A stretch of DNA of 64,000 nt from JANPLD01 sp964445765 (GCA_964445765.1 CAYULD010000001.1:186001-250000); one strand, 5' to 3'; numbered from the stretch's first letter, positions 17,606 to 27,297 are shown. Program-made: numbers and translations. The notes: generated from the letters alone by a model not told the origin.

Positions 17606-18070
17606 TTAACCTATCTTAAATACGCCAGCAATTTCAACAGGTGCGTTTAGTGGAATAGATGCAATGCCATATGCCGCACGAGTATGAGAGCCAATTTCTG
17701 AGCCAAAAACTTCTACAAACAAGTCAGAAGCACCATTTGCAACTAGATGTTGCGAGGTGAATTCTTGATCCGAAGCAACTAAAACTTGCAAATGTAAAAC
17801 TTTTTTTAGTTTTGTTAAATCACCATCACAAGCCGCTTTAACACAGGCTATTAGATTGATGGCACAATCTTTTGCCGCCTCTTTTGCTTGTTCTAGCGTG
17901 ATGTTTTTTCCAACAATTCCTTTGTTTTTAATTTCGCCACTATTAAATGGTAACTGCCCTGAAATATAAAGAAACCCATCAGATGCAACATAAGGCACAT
18001 AAGATGCCGCCGGCTTTGCAACATCAGGAATTTTTATATTTAATTCATCAAGTTTTTTCTGCGGATTCAT
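17606..18070 (-). CDS. RidA family enamine/imine deaminase-like protein
   Basis: The 154-residue product has the RidA/YjgF fold marks: YVASDGFLYISGQLPF, ALINCVKA-type helix, and SHTRAAYGIASIPLNAPVEI near the C-terminus, including the conserved Arg. Family members hydrolyse reactive 2-aminoacrylate-type intermediates. It is longer than E. coli RidA (128) and resembles the alphaproteobacterial longer subgroup. It lies upstream of the esterase. Confidence 0.85.
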   Translation of the reverse strand: MNPQKKLDELNIKIPDVAKPAASYVPYVASDGFLYISGQLPFNSGEIKNKGIVGKNITLEQAKEAAKDCAINLIACVKAACDGDLTKLKKVLHLQVLVASDQEFTSQHLVANGASDLFVEVFGSEIGSHTRAAYGIASIPLNAPVEIAGVFKIG

Positions 18071-18094
18071 ATAAATAAAATTTTTTGTTTCAAT

Positions 18095-18397
18095 TTAGAT
18101 ATCTATTTCAAGTGATATATTCAAGGTTTTATTTTCTGATATATTTTCTTCTTTTCTAATTTCTTTTTTAATTGGCAAAATATAAGTTTTCGTTTTTGCA
18201 TAAGGAAAAATAGAGGTTTGCCATAAGCTATTACCTATTTTAGCATTACATCTTATTGCCCCCCAACCTTTAGTTTTTCCAGATTTCAGGAATTTAATTT
18301 CTACTGATAAATCTTCAGGCAAATTAACAAAATACCAACTACATTTAGTAGAGTGATACAGCCAAACTTTTGATTTGAATTTATATTTTTTTATCAA
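18095..18397 (-). CDS. DUF1905 family protein
   Basis: The 100-residue product matches the DUF1905 pattern: a beta strand with KVWLYH, then WYFVNLPEDL, GWGAIRCNAKIGNSLWQTSIFP, and YILPIKKEIRKEE. The family is a small beta-barrel-like domain of unknown function, sometimes fused to YdeI. It lies one base after phhB on the same strand. Confidence 0.75.
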   Translation of the reverse strand: MIKKYKFKSKVWLYHSTKCSWYFVNLPEDLSVEIKFLKSGKTKGWGAIRCNAKIGNSLWQTSIFPYAKTKTYILPIKKEIRKEENISENKTLNISLEIDI

Positions 18398-18398
18398 A

Positions 18399-18749
18399 CT
18401 AAATTAATTTATCAATTTTACTCGCAAGGATAAAATCATTCTCGTGAAGGCCTTTAATTTTATGCGTTTGAATATAAATTTTAACATAACCCCAGCCAAG
18501 TTGAATATCTGGGTGGTGGGCTTCTTTCTCAGCAATTTCGCCAACTTTATTAACAAATTCTATGGCTTTAACAAAATTCTTAAAATTAAATTCACGATAG
18601 ATTTTTGTTGTATTTTCCCTAAGCTCCCAAAGTGGCGTTTGTAACAAAAATTTCTCCGCCTCTTGCATTGTAAGTGGCGGTATTCCACCTTTACAAGGAA
18701 CACAATTTTTAGTATCTAGCGAAACTTTGAATGTTACATCTTTAACCAT
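18399..18749 (-). CDS. phhB: 4a-hydroxytetrahydrobiopterin dehydratase (pterin-4a-carbinolamine dehydratase)
   Basis: The 116-residue product carries the PCD signature EKEAHHPDIQLGWGYVKIYI with the His-His pair, and WELREN at the N-terminal side. Known members dehydrate pterin carbinolamine; bacterial copies without phenylalanine hydroxylase often have other pterin roles. It lies four bases after lysC. Confidence 0.88.
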   Translation of the reverse strand: MVKDVTFKVSLDTKNCVPCKGGIPPLTMQEAEKFLLQTPLWELRENTTKIYREFNFKNFVKAIEFVNKVGEIAEKEAHHPDIQLGWGYVKIYIQTHKIKGLHENDFILASKIDKLI

Positions 18750-18753
18750 AAAA

Positions 18754-19992
18754 CTATTTTTTATCTAAACCAAAGGCTGTGTGAAGGCTTCTCATCGCAA
18801 GTTCAAGATATTCTTCATCAACAAGCACGCTAATTTTAATTTCAGAGGTTGCTATAACATGAATATTAACACCTTTTGAAGCGAGTGTTTCAAACATTTT
18901 TGCGGCTATTCCAGCGTGAGAACGCATACCAACCCCAATTAAAGAGATTTTAACCACTGTATCATCTTTATAAATACTATCAAATTTAATGCCAGTTTTG
19001 TTGAGAATTTCCTCAGTTTTAGCGATATCTGTTTTTGCGATTGTAAAAGTTAAATCAGCTTTTTTAGAATCTTTGCCAACATTCTGCACAATCATATCAA
19101 CACTAATGCCAGATTCTGCAAGTGGGGTGAAAATTTTGCCAGCAATACCGGGAGTATTTTCAACGCCTTTTAGGGTAATTTGAGCATCATTTTTGCTGTA
19201 AGTTACACCTGTTACAACTCTTCTTTCCATAACCTCTTCCTCCTCAACTAAATATGTTCCTTCAATATCATCAAAGCTAGAAAGCACCTGCGTTCTAACC
19301 TTATAAACCATTGCTAATTCTACGCATCTAGAATGCAAAACTTTTGCACCAAGTGATGCCATTTCTAAAACTTCTTCATAGCCAATTTTATTTAATTTGC
19401 GAGCCTTTGGAACGATGCGAGGGTCAGAAGTATAAACACCATCAACATCAGTATATATATCGCACCTATCGGCTTTTAATGCGGCGGCTATTGCAACCGC
19501 TGAAGTATCAGAGCCACCCCGCCCAAGAGTTGTGATTTTTCTATCAAGCGGGTTATCAGCAATTGTAACACCTTGAAAACCGGGAATTATAACAACATTA
19601 CCAGCATTAACTTCTTTCAAAATTCTTTCACCATCAATATCTTCAATGCGAGCTTTTGAGTGATTATCATCAGTAAGAATTGGGCATTGCCAAGAAATCA
19701 TAGATTTCGCTTTGATACCCATATTTTGTAAAGCCAGCGCAAGCAAGCCGATTGTTACTTGCTCCCCAGTGGAGACAACAACATCATATTCCGCAAGTGC
19801 TTGGTTAGAAGTTAAGGTGTTTAATTCCTCAGCGAATGCAACAAGTTTATTAGTTTCACCACTCATTGCGGAAACAACCACAACAACATGATTTCCTTTA
19901 TCAAGCTCTTTCTTAACTTTTGTTGCAACATTTTTTATTCTATCTGTTGAACCAACTGAAGTGCCACCAAATTTTTGAACTATTAAAGCCAT
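18754..19992 (-). CDS. lysC: Aspartate kinase
   Basis: I place the start at 19992 (MALIVQKFGGTSVGS), the family's standard N-terminus, giving 412 residues; a longer reading adds 21 unrelated residues. The kinase motifs KFGGTSVG, VSTGEQVT, GFQGV and GRGGSDTSAVAIAAAL are present, followed by tandem ACT domains (NTPGIAGKIFTPLAESGI and VGMRSHAGIAAKMFETL). It makes aspartyl phosphate for lysine, threonine, methionine and diaminopimelate synthesis. Confidence 0.96.
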   Translation of the reverse strand: MALIVQKFGGTSVGSTDRIKNVATKVKKELDKGNHVVVVVSAMSGETNKLVAFAEELNTLTSNQALAEYDVVVSTGEQVTIGLLALALQNMGIKAKSMISWQCPILTDDNHSKARIEDIDGERILKEVNAGNVVIIPGFQGVTIADNPLDRKITTLGRGGSDTSAVAIAAALKADRCDIYTDVDGVYTSDPRIVPKARKLNKIGYEEVLEMASLGAKVLHSRCVELAMVYKVRTQVLSSFDDIEGTYLVEEEEVMERRVVTGVTYSKNDAQITLKGVENTPGIAGKIFTPLAESGISVDMIVQNVGKDSKKADLTFTIAKTDIAKTEEILNKTGIKFDSIYKDDTVVKISLIGVGMRSHAGIAAKMFETLASKGVNIHVIATSEIKISVLVDEEYLELAMRSLHTAFGLDKK

Positions 19993-20103
19993 TTCTATTA
20001 ATGATGTAAATGAAATTATTTGGCTTCTGTTAAAAGAAATTGAAATATATTTCAAGGAGTTTTTTTACTTATAACTTGGTAAAAACTATTTACTATATAA
20101 AAT

Positions 20104-20922
20104 CTAACCCCTCTGAAAATTAGGTGCAAGAAACGGGCTGGAAGGCTTTTTATTAATAGTGAAATTTGGATTAGGATTTGCTTTTAAATTTTCAGAAGTT
20201 CTTCTATTTGTTCCAATATCTTTAACTTTACTATCAAAATTAAATTTTACATTTAACTTAGTTTCTAAATATTCTTTTACTGAAGGGTTTTTTCTAGCAA
20301 CCTCAATTAAATATAATGAGCCTTCAGGAGCATTTCTTTTACCATTTTTAATAAAAGAAGCCAAAGAATCTTGAAGTATTTGATTTGCATAAACATAATT
20401 CCCTTTTCTATCTGCCCTCTCAAAAATTGATTTAACAACATCTAATTGTTTATCTTGACTTAGCGACCAAAAGGCAGAAGGCGTATTTGCGTTTTCATAA
20501 CCTCCATCAGTTCTAAGCTTACCTTTTAGTATATATGGCTGTGTATGAGGATTTAGCTCTAAAATATAACACTCATTATTATCAGATTTTTCTGAGTGCA
20601 TATAAGCTGGAACAGGCCCCATTTCAGGCGTTGATGAAGGTGCCATTGATTCTGAAAAACAACCTCTTGAATAAGATATACCTAATACAGCAAGAGTAAA
20701 AACTAAACTTCTAAATGGATTATCAAAAACCCAATTGAAACTTTTATTAGCACCTTCCCAGAAATTATCTTCAGCTTTTTTTCTATTTTCTATTTTTTCG
20801 GCATTTTTTTTTGCATATGCTTCATCTTTTTTTGCCTTTTCTACTTTGTCTTTTGCGATAGCCTCTGCTAATTGCTTTTTAGCCTCAGTTACTTTTGGAT
20901 CCTCTTTTGAAAATAATCCCAT
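20104..20922 (-). CDS. Hypothetical single-pass membrane protein with lysine-rich coiled coil
   Basis: The 272-residue product starts with about 60 residues of Lys/Glu/Ala heptad-like helix (EAKKQLAEAIAKDKVEK), then one membrane segment (FRSLVFTLAVLGISYSRG), then a polar domain of about 170 residues. I recognise no family. The arrangement suggests a cytoplasmic coiled coil with a C-terminal periplasmic domain, or the reverse. It lies between metW and lysC on the same strand with gaps of 62 and 111 bp. Confidence 0.6.
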   Translation of the reverse strand: MGLFSKEDPKVTEAKKQLAEAIAKDKVEKAKKDEAYAKKNAEKIENRKKAEDNFWEGANKSFNWVFDNPFRSLVFTLAVLGISYSRGCFSESMAPSSTPEMGPVPAYMHSEKSDNNECYILELNPHTQPYILKGKLRTDGGYENANTPSAFWSLSQDKQLDVVKSIFERADRKGNYVYANQILQDSLASFIKNGKRNAPEGSLYLIEVARKNPSVKEYLETKLNVKFNFDSKVKDIGTNRRTSENLKANPNPNFTINKKPSSPFLAPNFQRG

Positions 20923-20984
20923 AAATAAAAAATTAATTTTGTTGTAAATTTAACACAGGATTGAATGATTATCAACGCAATAAA

Positions 20985-21593
20985 TTATAATACAAAAACG
21001 GCTTCTTTGCCAATTATATTAGCTATGAATGGAAAAAACGGCTTAAATGGCTTAATTTCCATAGATTCTTTAATATAAAAACATTTTTTTATTTCAATAT
21101 TTAGCTCTTTAAGAAGCTCAATAAAATCTAAGATGGTTGAAAAATGGATATTTGGCGTTTCATACCATTTATATGAAAGCTGCTTACTCATTGGCATTTT
21201 GCCCTTTAAGCCCAAATATAGGCGATTTTCATAATATGCAAAATTAGGTATTGAAATTAATAGATTTTTTGAAATTCTCCTTGCCTGCTCAATTATTATC
21301 TTGGGGTTTTTCATAACCTGTAAACTATTAGCAAGAATGGAGTAATCAAAAGGCTCTGGGGCTTCTATAACTGAAGGGTAAAATTTAAGCTCAGTTTCTG
21401 CGTCGCCATTAATAACGCTTAAGCCTTTTTTAAGGCATTCTGCAACCTTTTCAGAGGAAATTTCAACCCCATATGATTTGGTGTTTTTTTCTATACTAAT
21501 TTTTTGAAGAAAATCCCCATCGCCACAGCCAATATCAAGCACCTTTGAATTAGGCTTTATAATATTGTAAAATATTTGATAATCTTGACGCAA
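20985..21593 (-). CDS. metW: MetW-like methyltransferase
   Basis: The 202-residue product reads from a TTG codon (RQDYQIFYNII), matching the usual MetW N-terminus. It has the SAM-binding motif VLDIGCGDGDFL, then GVEIS, an ILANSLQVMKNP segment and SIPNFAYYENRLYL, all close to MetW. MetW works with MetX-type homoserine acyltransferase in methionine synthesis in many proteobacteria. metX is not in the window. Confidence 0.85.
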   Translation of the reverse strand: MRQDYQIFYNIIKPNSKVLDIGCGDGDFLQKISIEKNTKSYGVEISSEKVAECLKKGLSVINGDAETELKFYPSVIEAPEPFDYSILANSLQVMKNPKIIIEQARRISKNLLISIPNFAYYENRLYLGLKGKMPMSKQLSYKWYETPNIHFSTILDFIELLKELNIEIKKCFYIKESMEIKPFKPFFPFIANIIGKEAVFVL

Positions 21594-21624
21594 ACAAAGT
21601 TGAATAATTATAAATAATTGAAAA

Positions 21625-22542
21625 TTATTTTTTGCCTAAATAAATATCCATAATATCATTTAATAGGCTAATTGCTTCATCTCTAGGGCGTTGGAAGGTG
21701 TTTCTGCCAATTATAGAACCATTAGCACCACCATCTCTAAGCTCTCTAACTTCATTCAGAAGCCCTGCTGCATCCTTACTTTCACCACCTGAAAACACAA
21801 CCACCCTTCTGCCATTAAAGCAAGCCTTAACAACATGCTCAATGCGTTTAGAAAGGCTTGATAAATCTTTACCAGCGAGTGCTTTTTGGTTTTTTTCAAG
21901 CTCAATATGTGCTGTTGGTGGCTTAACTTTTATAATATTTGCACCTAAATTTGCCGCAATATGTGCAGCATATGAACATACATCAACCGCAGTTTCACCC
22001 TGTTTTGAAAGGCCTTCACCCCTAGGGTAACTCCAAATAACAACGGCAAGCCCATGAGATTTTGCCTCACGCGACATCTCTGCAATTTCCTCATACATTT
22101 CAAAAGAAAGTGATGAACCCGGGTAAACCGTAAAACCAATTGCCACACAACCTAATTGCAAAGCATCTTTCACGCTTCCAGTAACCGCTTGATTTGGTGC
22201 ACCTTTATAAATTAAATTAGCACTATTTACCTTTAATATAGTTGGAATTTGCCCTGCAAAACTCTCACTACAAGCTGAAAGAAAACCATAAGTTGAGGCA
22301 AACGCTGAACAACCAGAATCTATTGCAAGTTTATAGTGATATTCAGGATCATAAGCCGCAGGGTTTGGTGCAAAAGAGGCATCTGGCCCATGCTCCAAGC
22401 CTTGATCAACCGGATAAATAACCATTTTACCAGTGCCACCTGTCTTGCCACTGCCTAAAATGCGAGCTAAATTGGTTTTTACGCCAGCATTCTCATTTTC
22501 ATAATAAGATAGAATTTCCTTAATTTTTCTAGTAATTTTCAT
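21625..22542 (-). CDS. fbaB: Class I fructose-bisphosphate aldolase (DhnA/FbaB type)
   Basis: The 305-residue product shows the DhnA-family pattern: YPVDQGLEHGPD near the N-terminus, GCVAIGFTVYPGS, VVIWSYPRGEG, ANIIKVKPPT with the Schiff-base Lys, RVVVFSGG and SIIGRNTFQRP at the C-terminal phosphate site. It cleaves or condenses fructose-1,6-bisphosphate through a Schiff base. It is 31 bp upstream of metW on the same strand. Confidence 0.9.
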   Translation of the reverse strand: MKITRKIKEILSYYENENAGVKTNLARILGSGKTGGTGKMVIYPVDQGLEHGPDASFAPNPAAYDPEYHYKLAIDSGCSAFASTYGFLSACSESFAGQIPTILKVNSANLIYKGAPNQAVTGSVKDALQLGCVAIGFTVYPGSSLSFEMYEEIAEMSREAKSHGLAVVIWSYPRGEGLSKQGETAVDVCSYAAHIAANLGANIIKVKPPTAHIELEKNQKALAGKDLSSLSKRIEHVVKACFNGRRVVVFSGGESKDAAGLLNEVRELRDGGANGSIIGRNTFQRPRDEAISLLNDIMDIYLGKK

Positions 22543-22616
22543 ATTTATTGATAGTTTAATTATGTTTTAAGCTATTTTCTAAACATAAACATTCATAGTT
22601 TCAAGAAATTAAATTT

Positions 22617-23195
22617 ATGACTGAAAATAATTTTCCAAATAATCCTGAAAAAGTTTCAGAAGTAATATTTTTTCAAAATGAGAAAGGAATAATTGTTGGT
22701 GGTTATATAAATCTCTATGATTTAGAAAAAACTGATATTAGCTATGGTGAAGATATACTTATAACTGATTTATTAACATTAAAAAAGTCCCTTTCATTTT
22801 CACTTGATGCTAATGGCTTGTATAATTTTAATGATGTTAATATTAATTCTCAAAATGACTGGCGAAAAATTACACCAACAGAATTGCTAAAAGAAGTTAA
22901 AGAAATATGTAAATATTACAAAAAATATAATTTTGAAACTAAAATTTATCAAGTTTCAAATTTTAGTTATGGCTCAATTCCTGAAGTAATTTTTGATGAG
23001 TCAAAACCAATATCAGAGCCTCAAAATAAAGGTGAATTATTGCAAATAATTGAAAACTCTAATTTAGAATTGGCAAAATTTTTGATTGAAAAAGATAGAA
23101 TAGAGCAAGAGCAAAAAAAGCTAAACCCGCCACAAAATATAATACCATATCGAATGAACCCATATAAAATAGTTAATGAAGGCTGGTGTAGGTAG
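22617..23195 (+). CDS. Hypothetical acidic protein
   Basis: The 192-residue product has no signal peptide or membrane segment. It is rich in Asn, Lys and Glu, with a C-terminal helix (LAKFLIEKDRIEQEQKKL) and a basic, Pro-containing tail. I recognise no domain. It stands alone, divergent from fbaB and convergent with xseA, with three bases between stops. Confidence 0.55.
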   Translation: MTENNFPNNPEKVSEVIFFQNEKGIIVGGYINLYDLEKTDISYGEDILITDLLTLKKSLSFSLDANGLYNFNDVNINSQNDWRKITPTELLKEVKEICKYYKKYNFETKIYQVSNFSYGSIPEVIFDESKPISEPQNKGELLQIIENSNLELAKFLIEKDRIEQEQKKLNPPQNIIPYRMNPYKIVNEGWCR

Positions 23196-23198
23196 AAA

Positions 23199-24569
23199 TT
23201 AAAACAAACTATCCTGCGTTGCTATATTAATAATTTTATTTGGCTTTTTTTTAGGATTTTTACCCCCTAAAACTTCGGCATCAAAACTGCCTTTACCTAA
23301 CATTACTGAAATAATTTCACCGCTTGAGATTTCTGAATCTTCTTTAATTAATAAGCCCTTTTTATTTTTTACAATCGCAAAGCCTCTTTTTAGAATATTT
23401 TGATAATTATAACTTTGTAGAAGCATTTTTTGATTTTCGCATTTTTGAGTTTTTATTCTTAAAATATTTAGTAAATATTGAGGTTTTACAATATATCTAA
23501 CAAGAATATTTTGCTTATTAGAAATTATAAAATTCATATTTGTCTTTAATTTTTCAGATGCAGAATCAAGCCTTTGCATCATATTAGCAAGCCTCTGTTT
23601 AGGCGGTATTAAAGAGGCTGATCTTGCTTTTAATAATTTTTCTAAATTATTAAAAAATCTATTTACTGCCGTTAAATTTCTATTTTTTATAGAGAGAATT
23701 TGCTCAAAGATTTCTCTTTTTACTGGCACCGCCATTTCTGCTGCTGCTGTTGGCGTTGGGGCTCTTTTATCAGAGGCAAAATCAATAAGAGTAGTATCAG
23801 TTTCGTGGCCAACTGCTGAAATGATTGGTATTTTAGAATCGGCAGTTGCACGAACAACATTTTCTTCATTAAACGCCCATAAATCTTCTATTGAACCGCC
23901 ACCCCTTGCAACTATTATCAAATCTGGCTTTATAAATTTTTGATTAGAATTTTCGTAACATTTTGAAAACAAATTTTTATCATTAAAAAAATTTATTGCG
24001 TTTGTAATCTGCTCAGAAGCCCCCTGCCCTTGCACCGCAACTGGATATAAAATCACCCTTACCCCAAATCTATCTGAAATTCTATGTAGAATGTCCCTGA
24101 TAACTGCCCCAGTTGGTGATGTAATAACCGCAATAACACTTGGCATAAAAGGCAAAGGCTTTTTTCTTGAAGCATCAAAAAGCCCTTCTTTAGCAAGGGC
24201 TTCTTTTCGCTTTTCAAGCAGAGCCATTAATGCACCAACCCCTGCCACTTCAATATTTGAAGCAATTAACTGATAATTTGAACGAAGTGGATAAGATGAT
24301 AAACTTCCAGTTATTAGAATCTCTAAACCATCTTCAAGGTTAAATTTTATTTTTGATGCATTACCACGCCACATTACGCAGTTTAGAACGGCATTTCCAT
24401 CTTTAATATCAAAATATATATGGCCACTAGAATGCTTCTTAAGCCCTGAAACTTCACCCTTAACCTTAATATTAGAAAAATTTTTGCTAAGAGTTTTTTG
24501 AATTAACTCTGAAATTTCAGATACAGAAAAGGTTATTTCATTATTAAAATTATTTGATAATTCTAGCAT
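23199..24569 (-). CDS. xseA: Exodeoxyribonuclease VII large subunit
   Basis: The 456-residue product starts with an OB-fold domain (ISELIQKTLSKNF, then VKGEVSGLKKHSSGHIYFDIKD). The catalytic-domain motifs follow: VITSPTGAVIRDIL, DLIIVARGGGSIEDLWAFNEE, AVGHETDTTLIDFASDKRAPTPTAAAE. A long coiled coil and a short C-terminal domain (LKRGFAIVKN) complete it. With XseB it degrades single-stranded DNA. xseB is not adjacent. Confidence 0.95.
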   Translation of the reverse strand: MLELSNNFNNEITFSVSEISELIQKTLSKNFSNIKVKGEVSGLKKHSSGHIYFDIKDGNAVLNCVMWRGNASKIKFNLEDGLEILITGSLSSYPLRSNYQLIASNIEVAGVGALMALLEKRKEALAKEGLFDASRKKPLPFMPSVIAVITSPTGAVIRDILHRISDRFGVRVILYPVAVQGQGASEQITNAINFFNDKNLFSKCYENSNQKFIKPDLIIVARGGGSIEDLWAFNEENVVRATADSKIPIISAVGHETDTTLIDFASDKRAPTPTAAAEMAVPVKREIFEQILSIKNRNLTAVNRFFNNLEKLLKARSASLIPPKQRLANMMQRLDSASEKLKTNMNFIISNKQNILVRYIVKPQYLLNILRIKTQKCENQKMLLQSYNYQNILKRGFAIVKNKKGLLIKEDSEISSGEIISVMLGKGSFDAEVLGGKNPKKKPNKIINIATQDSLF

Positions 24570-24670
24570 TTATAAATTTTTTATTCATTTTTAACTTTAG
24601 TAAAATTATTCCTTAGTCAAATGATTTTTTTTTGTTATTAAAAAGAAAAAATAATTAAATTTACTAACCA

Positions 24671-26242
24671 ATGTCTATGAACTACTACATCACAACGCCA
24701 ATTTATTATGTTAATGATTCGCCTCATCTAGGCCACGCATACACAACCATCGCCTGTGATGTAATGGCAAGATATTTACGCCAAAAGGGCAATAATGTTA
24801 AGTTTTTAACTGGCACAGATGAGCACGGTCAGAAAATAGATAAAGCCGCAAAACTCGCAAATATTGATACTCAAAAATTTACAGATCTCGTCTCTCAGAG
24901 GTTTAAGGCTCTAGTTTCTGCAAAAATTGATGGTGAAAATTCTGAAAATCTGCTTAATATTTCTAATGATGATTTTATTAGAACCACCGAAGAACGCCAT
25001 AAAATTGCTTGTAAATATTTCTGGGAAAAGCTAGAAAAAAATGGCTATATTTATCTTGATAAATATGCGGGCTGGTATTCCGTTAGAGATGAAGCATATT
25101 ACCAAGAATCAGAGCTGATAAACGGCAAAGCCCCAACCGGTGCGGAAGTTGAATGGCTTGAAGAAGAAAGCTATTTCTTTGCACTCTCAAAATTTCAAGA
25201 TAAATTATTAGATTTCTATAATAAAAACCCTGATTTTATCTTTCCTAAAACTAGGTTTAATGAGGTTGTTAGCTTTGTTAAATCTGGGCTTAAAGATTTA
25301 TCAATATCACGCACAAATTTTGCTTGGGGTATTACAGTTCCTAACAACAACAAACATATTATGTATGTTTGGATAGATGCCCTCACCAATTATCTAACCG
25401 CACTTGGCTACCCTGATGAAAATAAAGCGGAATTTCAAAATTTTTGGAATGGTAAAAATATTTTTCATATCGTTGGCAAAGATATTTTAAGATTTCATGC
25501 GGTATATTGGCCAGCTTTTCTTATGGCGGCTGAGCTAGAGTTACCCAAGAGAATCATTGCTCATGGCTGGTGGACGATTGAAGGCGAAAAGATGAGTAAA
25601 TCACTTGGAAATGTTATTGCACCTAGAGAATTAATTGAAAATTATGGCTTGGAGCAAACAAGATATTTTCTTCTAAAAGCAATGCCTTTTGGTAATGATG
25701 GTGATTTATCTAAAGAAAAATTAGTTGAAACTTGCAACGCAGATTTAGCAAATAATATTGGTAATCTTACACAAAGAACGCTTTCTTTAATTGTTAAAAA
25801 TTGTGAGAGCAAAATTCCGAATGTTACAAATTACGATAAAATTATTGATTCAGATTTTTTACAAAAAATTGATTACGAAATGCAAGATTTTCAATTTTCA
25901 AACGCCCTTGCAATTATTATGGAGGCAAGCTCAAAAGCTAATGAATATATTGATAAGAAAGCCCCTTGGAGCTTAAAAAAAGAAGGTAAAATTGAAGAAA
26001 TGCAAAATGTTTTATATTCAATTTTAGAGGCTATTCGTATAATTGCAATTTCACTAAAACCATTTTGCCCTGTAGCTTGTGATAATATTCTTAATCAAAT
26101 TGGTGCTTCAGAAAATGAAAGAGATTTTAACCATATAAGCGAAAATTTTAGGCTAAAATCTGGGGTTATTATAAACCCGCCAATTCCTGTTTTCAAAAAA
26201 CTTGAAATAAAAAACCTAAATGATGATGTTAAAGAGCTTTAG
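24671..26242 (+). CDS. metG: Methionyl-tRNA synthetase
   Basis: The 523-residue product has the class I HIGH-type motif in YYVNDSPHLGHAYT and the KMSKS loop in GEKMSKSLGNVI. The specificity region GTDEHGQKI and the anticodon-binding alpha-helix bundle follow. No C-terminal tRNA-binding OB domain is attached, as in the shorter alphaproteobacterial form. Starts at 24671 or the ATG two codons later are both possible. Its stop lies two bases from the compound hairpin element. Confidence 0.95.
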   Translation: MSMNYYITTPIYYVNDSPHLGHAYTTIACDVMARYLRQKGNNVKFLTGTDEHGQKIDKAAKLANIDTQKFTDLVSQRFKALVSAKIDGENSENLLNISNDDFIRTTEERHKIACKYFWEKLEKNGYIYLDKYAGWYSVRDEAYYQESELINGKAPTGAEVEWLEEESYFFALSKFQDKLLDFYNKNPDFIFPKTRFNEVVSFVKSGLKDLSISRTNFAWGITVPNNNKHIMYVWIDALTNYLTALGYPDENKAEFQNFWNGKNIFHIVGKDILRFHAVYWPAFLMAAELELPKRIIAHGWWTIEGEKMSKSLGNVIAPRELIENYGLEQTRYFLLKAMPFGNDGDLSKEKLVETCNADLANNIGNLTQRTLSLIVKNCESKIPNVTNYDKIIDSDFLQKIDYEMQDFQFSNALAIIMEASSKANEYIDKKAPWSLKKEGKIEEMQNVLYSILEAIRIIAISLKPFCPVACDNILNQIGASENERDFNHISENFRLKSGVIINPPIPVFKKLEIKNLNDDVKEL

Positions 26243-26244
26243 TT

Positions 26245-26519
26245 TTATAGCTAAATGATTATAAATAGAGATAATTGCAACAAGATAATTTTGCTTAATA
26301 ACAAGAAAAAATCAAGTGAGATACTTATTGATATCTCCGCAGATTTTTTCGCAGTTAGAAGGCAAAATTATCAGTTGCCCTGTGGGTTGTGAGTAAAAAA
26401 TAAAAATTATTTCGTTAAAAAGCTCGTAGATATGAATAACTATCTCGCTCGCTTTTTGCCTGCTAATTTTTATTTTTTACTCACAACAATTACCGCTATT
26501 TATAATCATTTAGCTATAA
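26245..26519. repeat. 275-bp compound double-hairpin element with perfect 24-bp terminal inverted repeats
   Basis: The outer arms at 26245-26268 and 26496-26519 are perfect 24-base inverted repeats. Inside are two successive hairpins of 102 bases each, 26277-26378 and 26386-26487. The second has perfect 24-base arms (26386-26409 and 26464-26487); the first has arms GATAATTTTGC/GCAAAATTATC plus GCAAC/GTTGC. Both tips share a GAGATA...TATCTC core, in opposite orientation. The right outer arm includes the last codons and stop of the phosphatase gene. It could be a bidirectional terminator or a small mobile element. Confidence 0.85.
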
Positions 26520-26976
26520 CATCATCTATTAAATTCAAACAAGCTGATTCTATGAGGTCTAAAACTTCTTCAAAGCCCTCACTGCCTTTATGGTAAGGGT
26601 CTGGAACTTCTTGAATGAATTTATTATTTCCAAATTCTTTTAGAAATAATTTTATTTTTTTAGATTCTTCTTTAGGGGCAATTTGCAATAAATCTGAATA
26701 GTTAGATTTATCCATTGCCAAGATTAAATCAAACTCAAAAAAATCAGCAAAATCAACTTTTCTGGCCTTTTGCCTTGTTAAATCATAACCTCTTTTTGCG
26801 GCAAATTCTATTGATCTTCTATCAGGTGGGCTTCCAATATGCCAAGCACTTGTGCCTGCTGAATCAACCAAAAACTCATTTTCTAAACCATTATTTTTGA
26901 TAAAATGTTCTAAAACACCTTGAGCAGTTGGGCTTCTACAAATATTTCCTAAGCAAACAAAAAGAATTTTTTTCAT
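26506..26976 (-). CDS. Low-molecular-weight protein-tyrosine-phosphatase family protein
   Basis: The 156-residue product has the P-loop CLGNICRSPTAQG at the N-terminus and the general-acid loop VPDPYHKGSEGF near the C-terminus, the complete active site of the LMW-PTP fold. Such enzymes dephosphorylate Tyr in polysaccharide regulation or host-cell targets; the substrate here cannot be told. The last codons and stop overlap one arm of the compound hairpin element. It lies nine bases after the VirB2-like pair. Confidence 0.9.
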   Translation of the reverse strand: MKKILFVCLGNICRSPTAQGVLEHFIKNNGLENEFLVDSAGTSAWHIGSPPDRRSIEFAAKRGYDLTRQKARKVDFADFFEFDLILAMDKSNYSDLLQIAPKEESKKIKLFLKEFGNNKFIQEVPDPYHKGSEGFEEVLDLIESACLNLIDDVIAK

Positions 26977-26985
26977 ATTATCTTT

Positions 26986-27297
26986 TTAAAAGCCATCATT
27001 ACATTCACAATCTATATCATCACCAATAAACATTCCAGCAAATTGGTTTGCGGCAATATACACAATCATACAACAAATCATAAGCAATATAAAAGGCCAG
27101 TTAATTTTGCCGATAAGTGCCAAAAAACCGATGGTTAAAATAACAGCAGTCATCAGAGCCAAACCAAAACCGCCACCGCAAAGCATTTGCCTAAGCTCAC
27201 ATAACTTGCTTGAAACACTTTCTGGCTCACCAGAAAAAGAAAGCTCCGGCAACAATAAAATTGTTACCAGAGCTGTAAATTTAATTAATATATGCAT
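26986..27297 (-). CDS. virB2: VirB2/TrbC-like pilin, copy 1
   Basis: The 103-residue product has a signal peptide ending near LSFSGEPE and two hydrophobic segments separated by the short loop GKINWPF, the standard VirB2 hairpin topology. Unusual cysteines flank the core: LCELRQMLCGG before the first segment and DCECND at the C-terminus. VirB2 is the major pilin of type IV secretion systems and is commonly multicopy in Rickettsiales. It lies three bases after copy 2. No other vir gene is in the window. Confidence 0.75.
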   Translation of the reverse strand: MHILIKFTALVTILLLPELSFSGEPESVSSKLCELRQMLCGGGFGLALMTAVILTIGFLALIGKINWPFILLMICCMIVYIAANQFAGMFIGDDIDCECNDGF

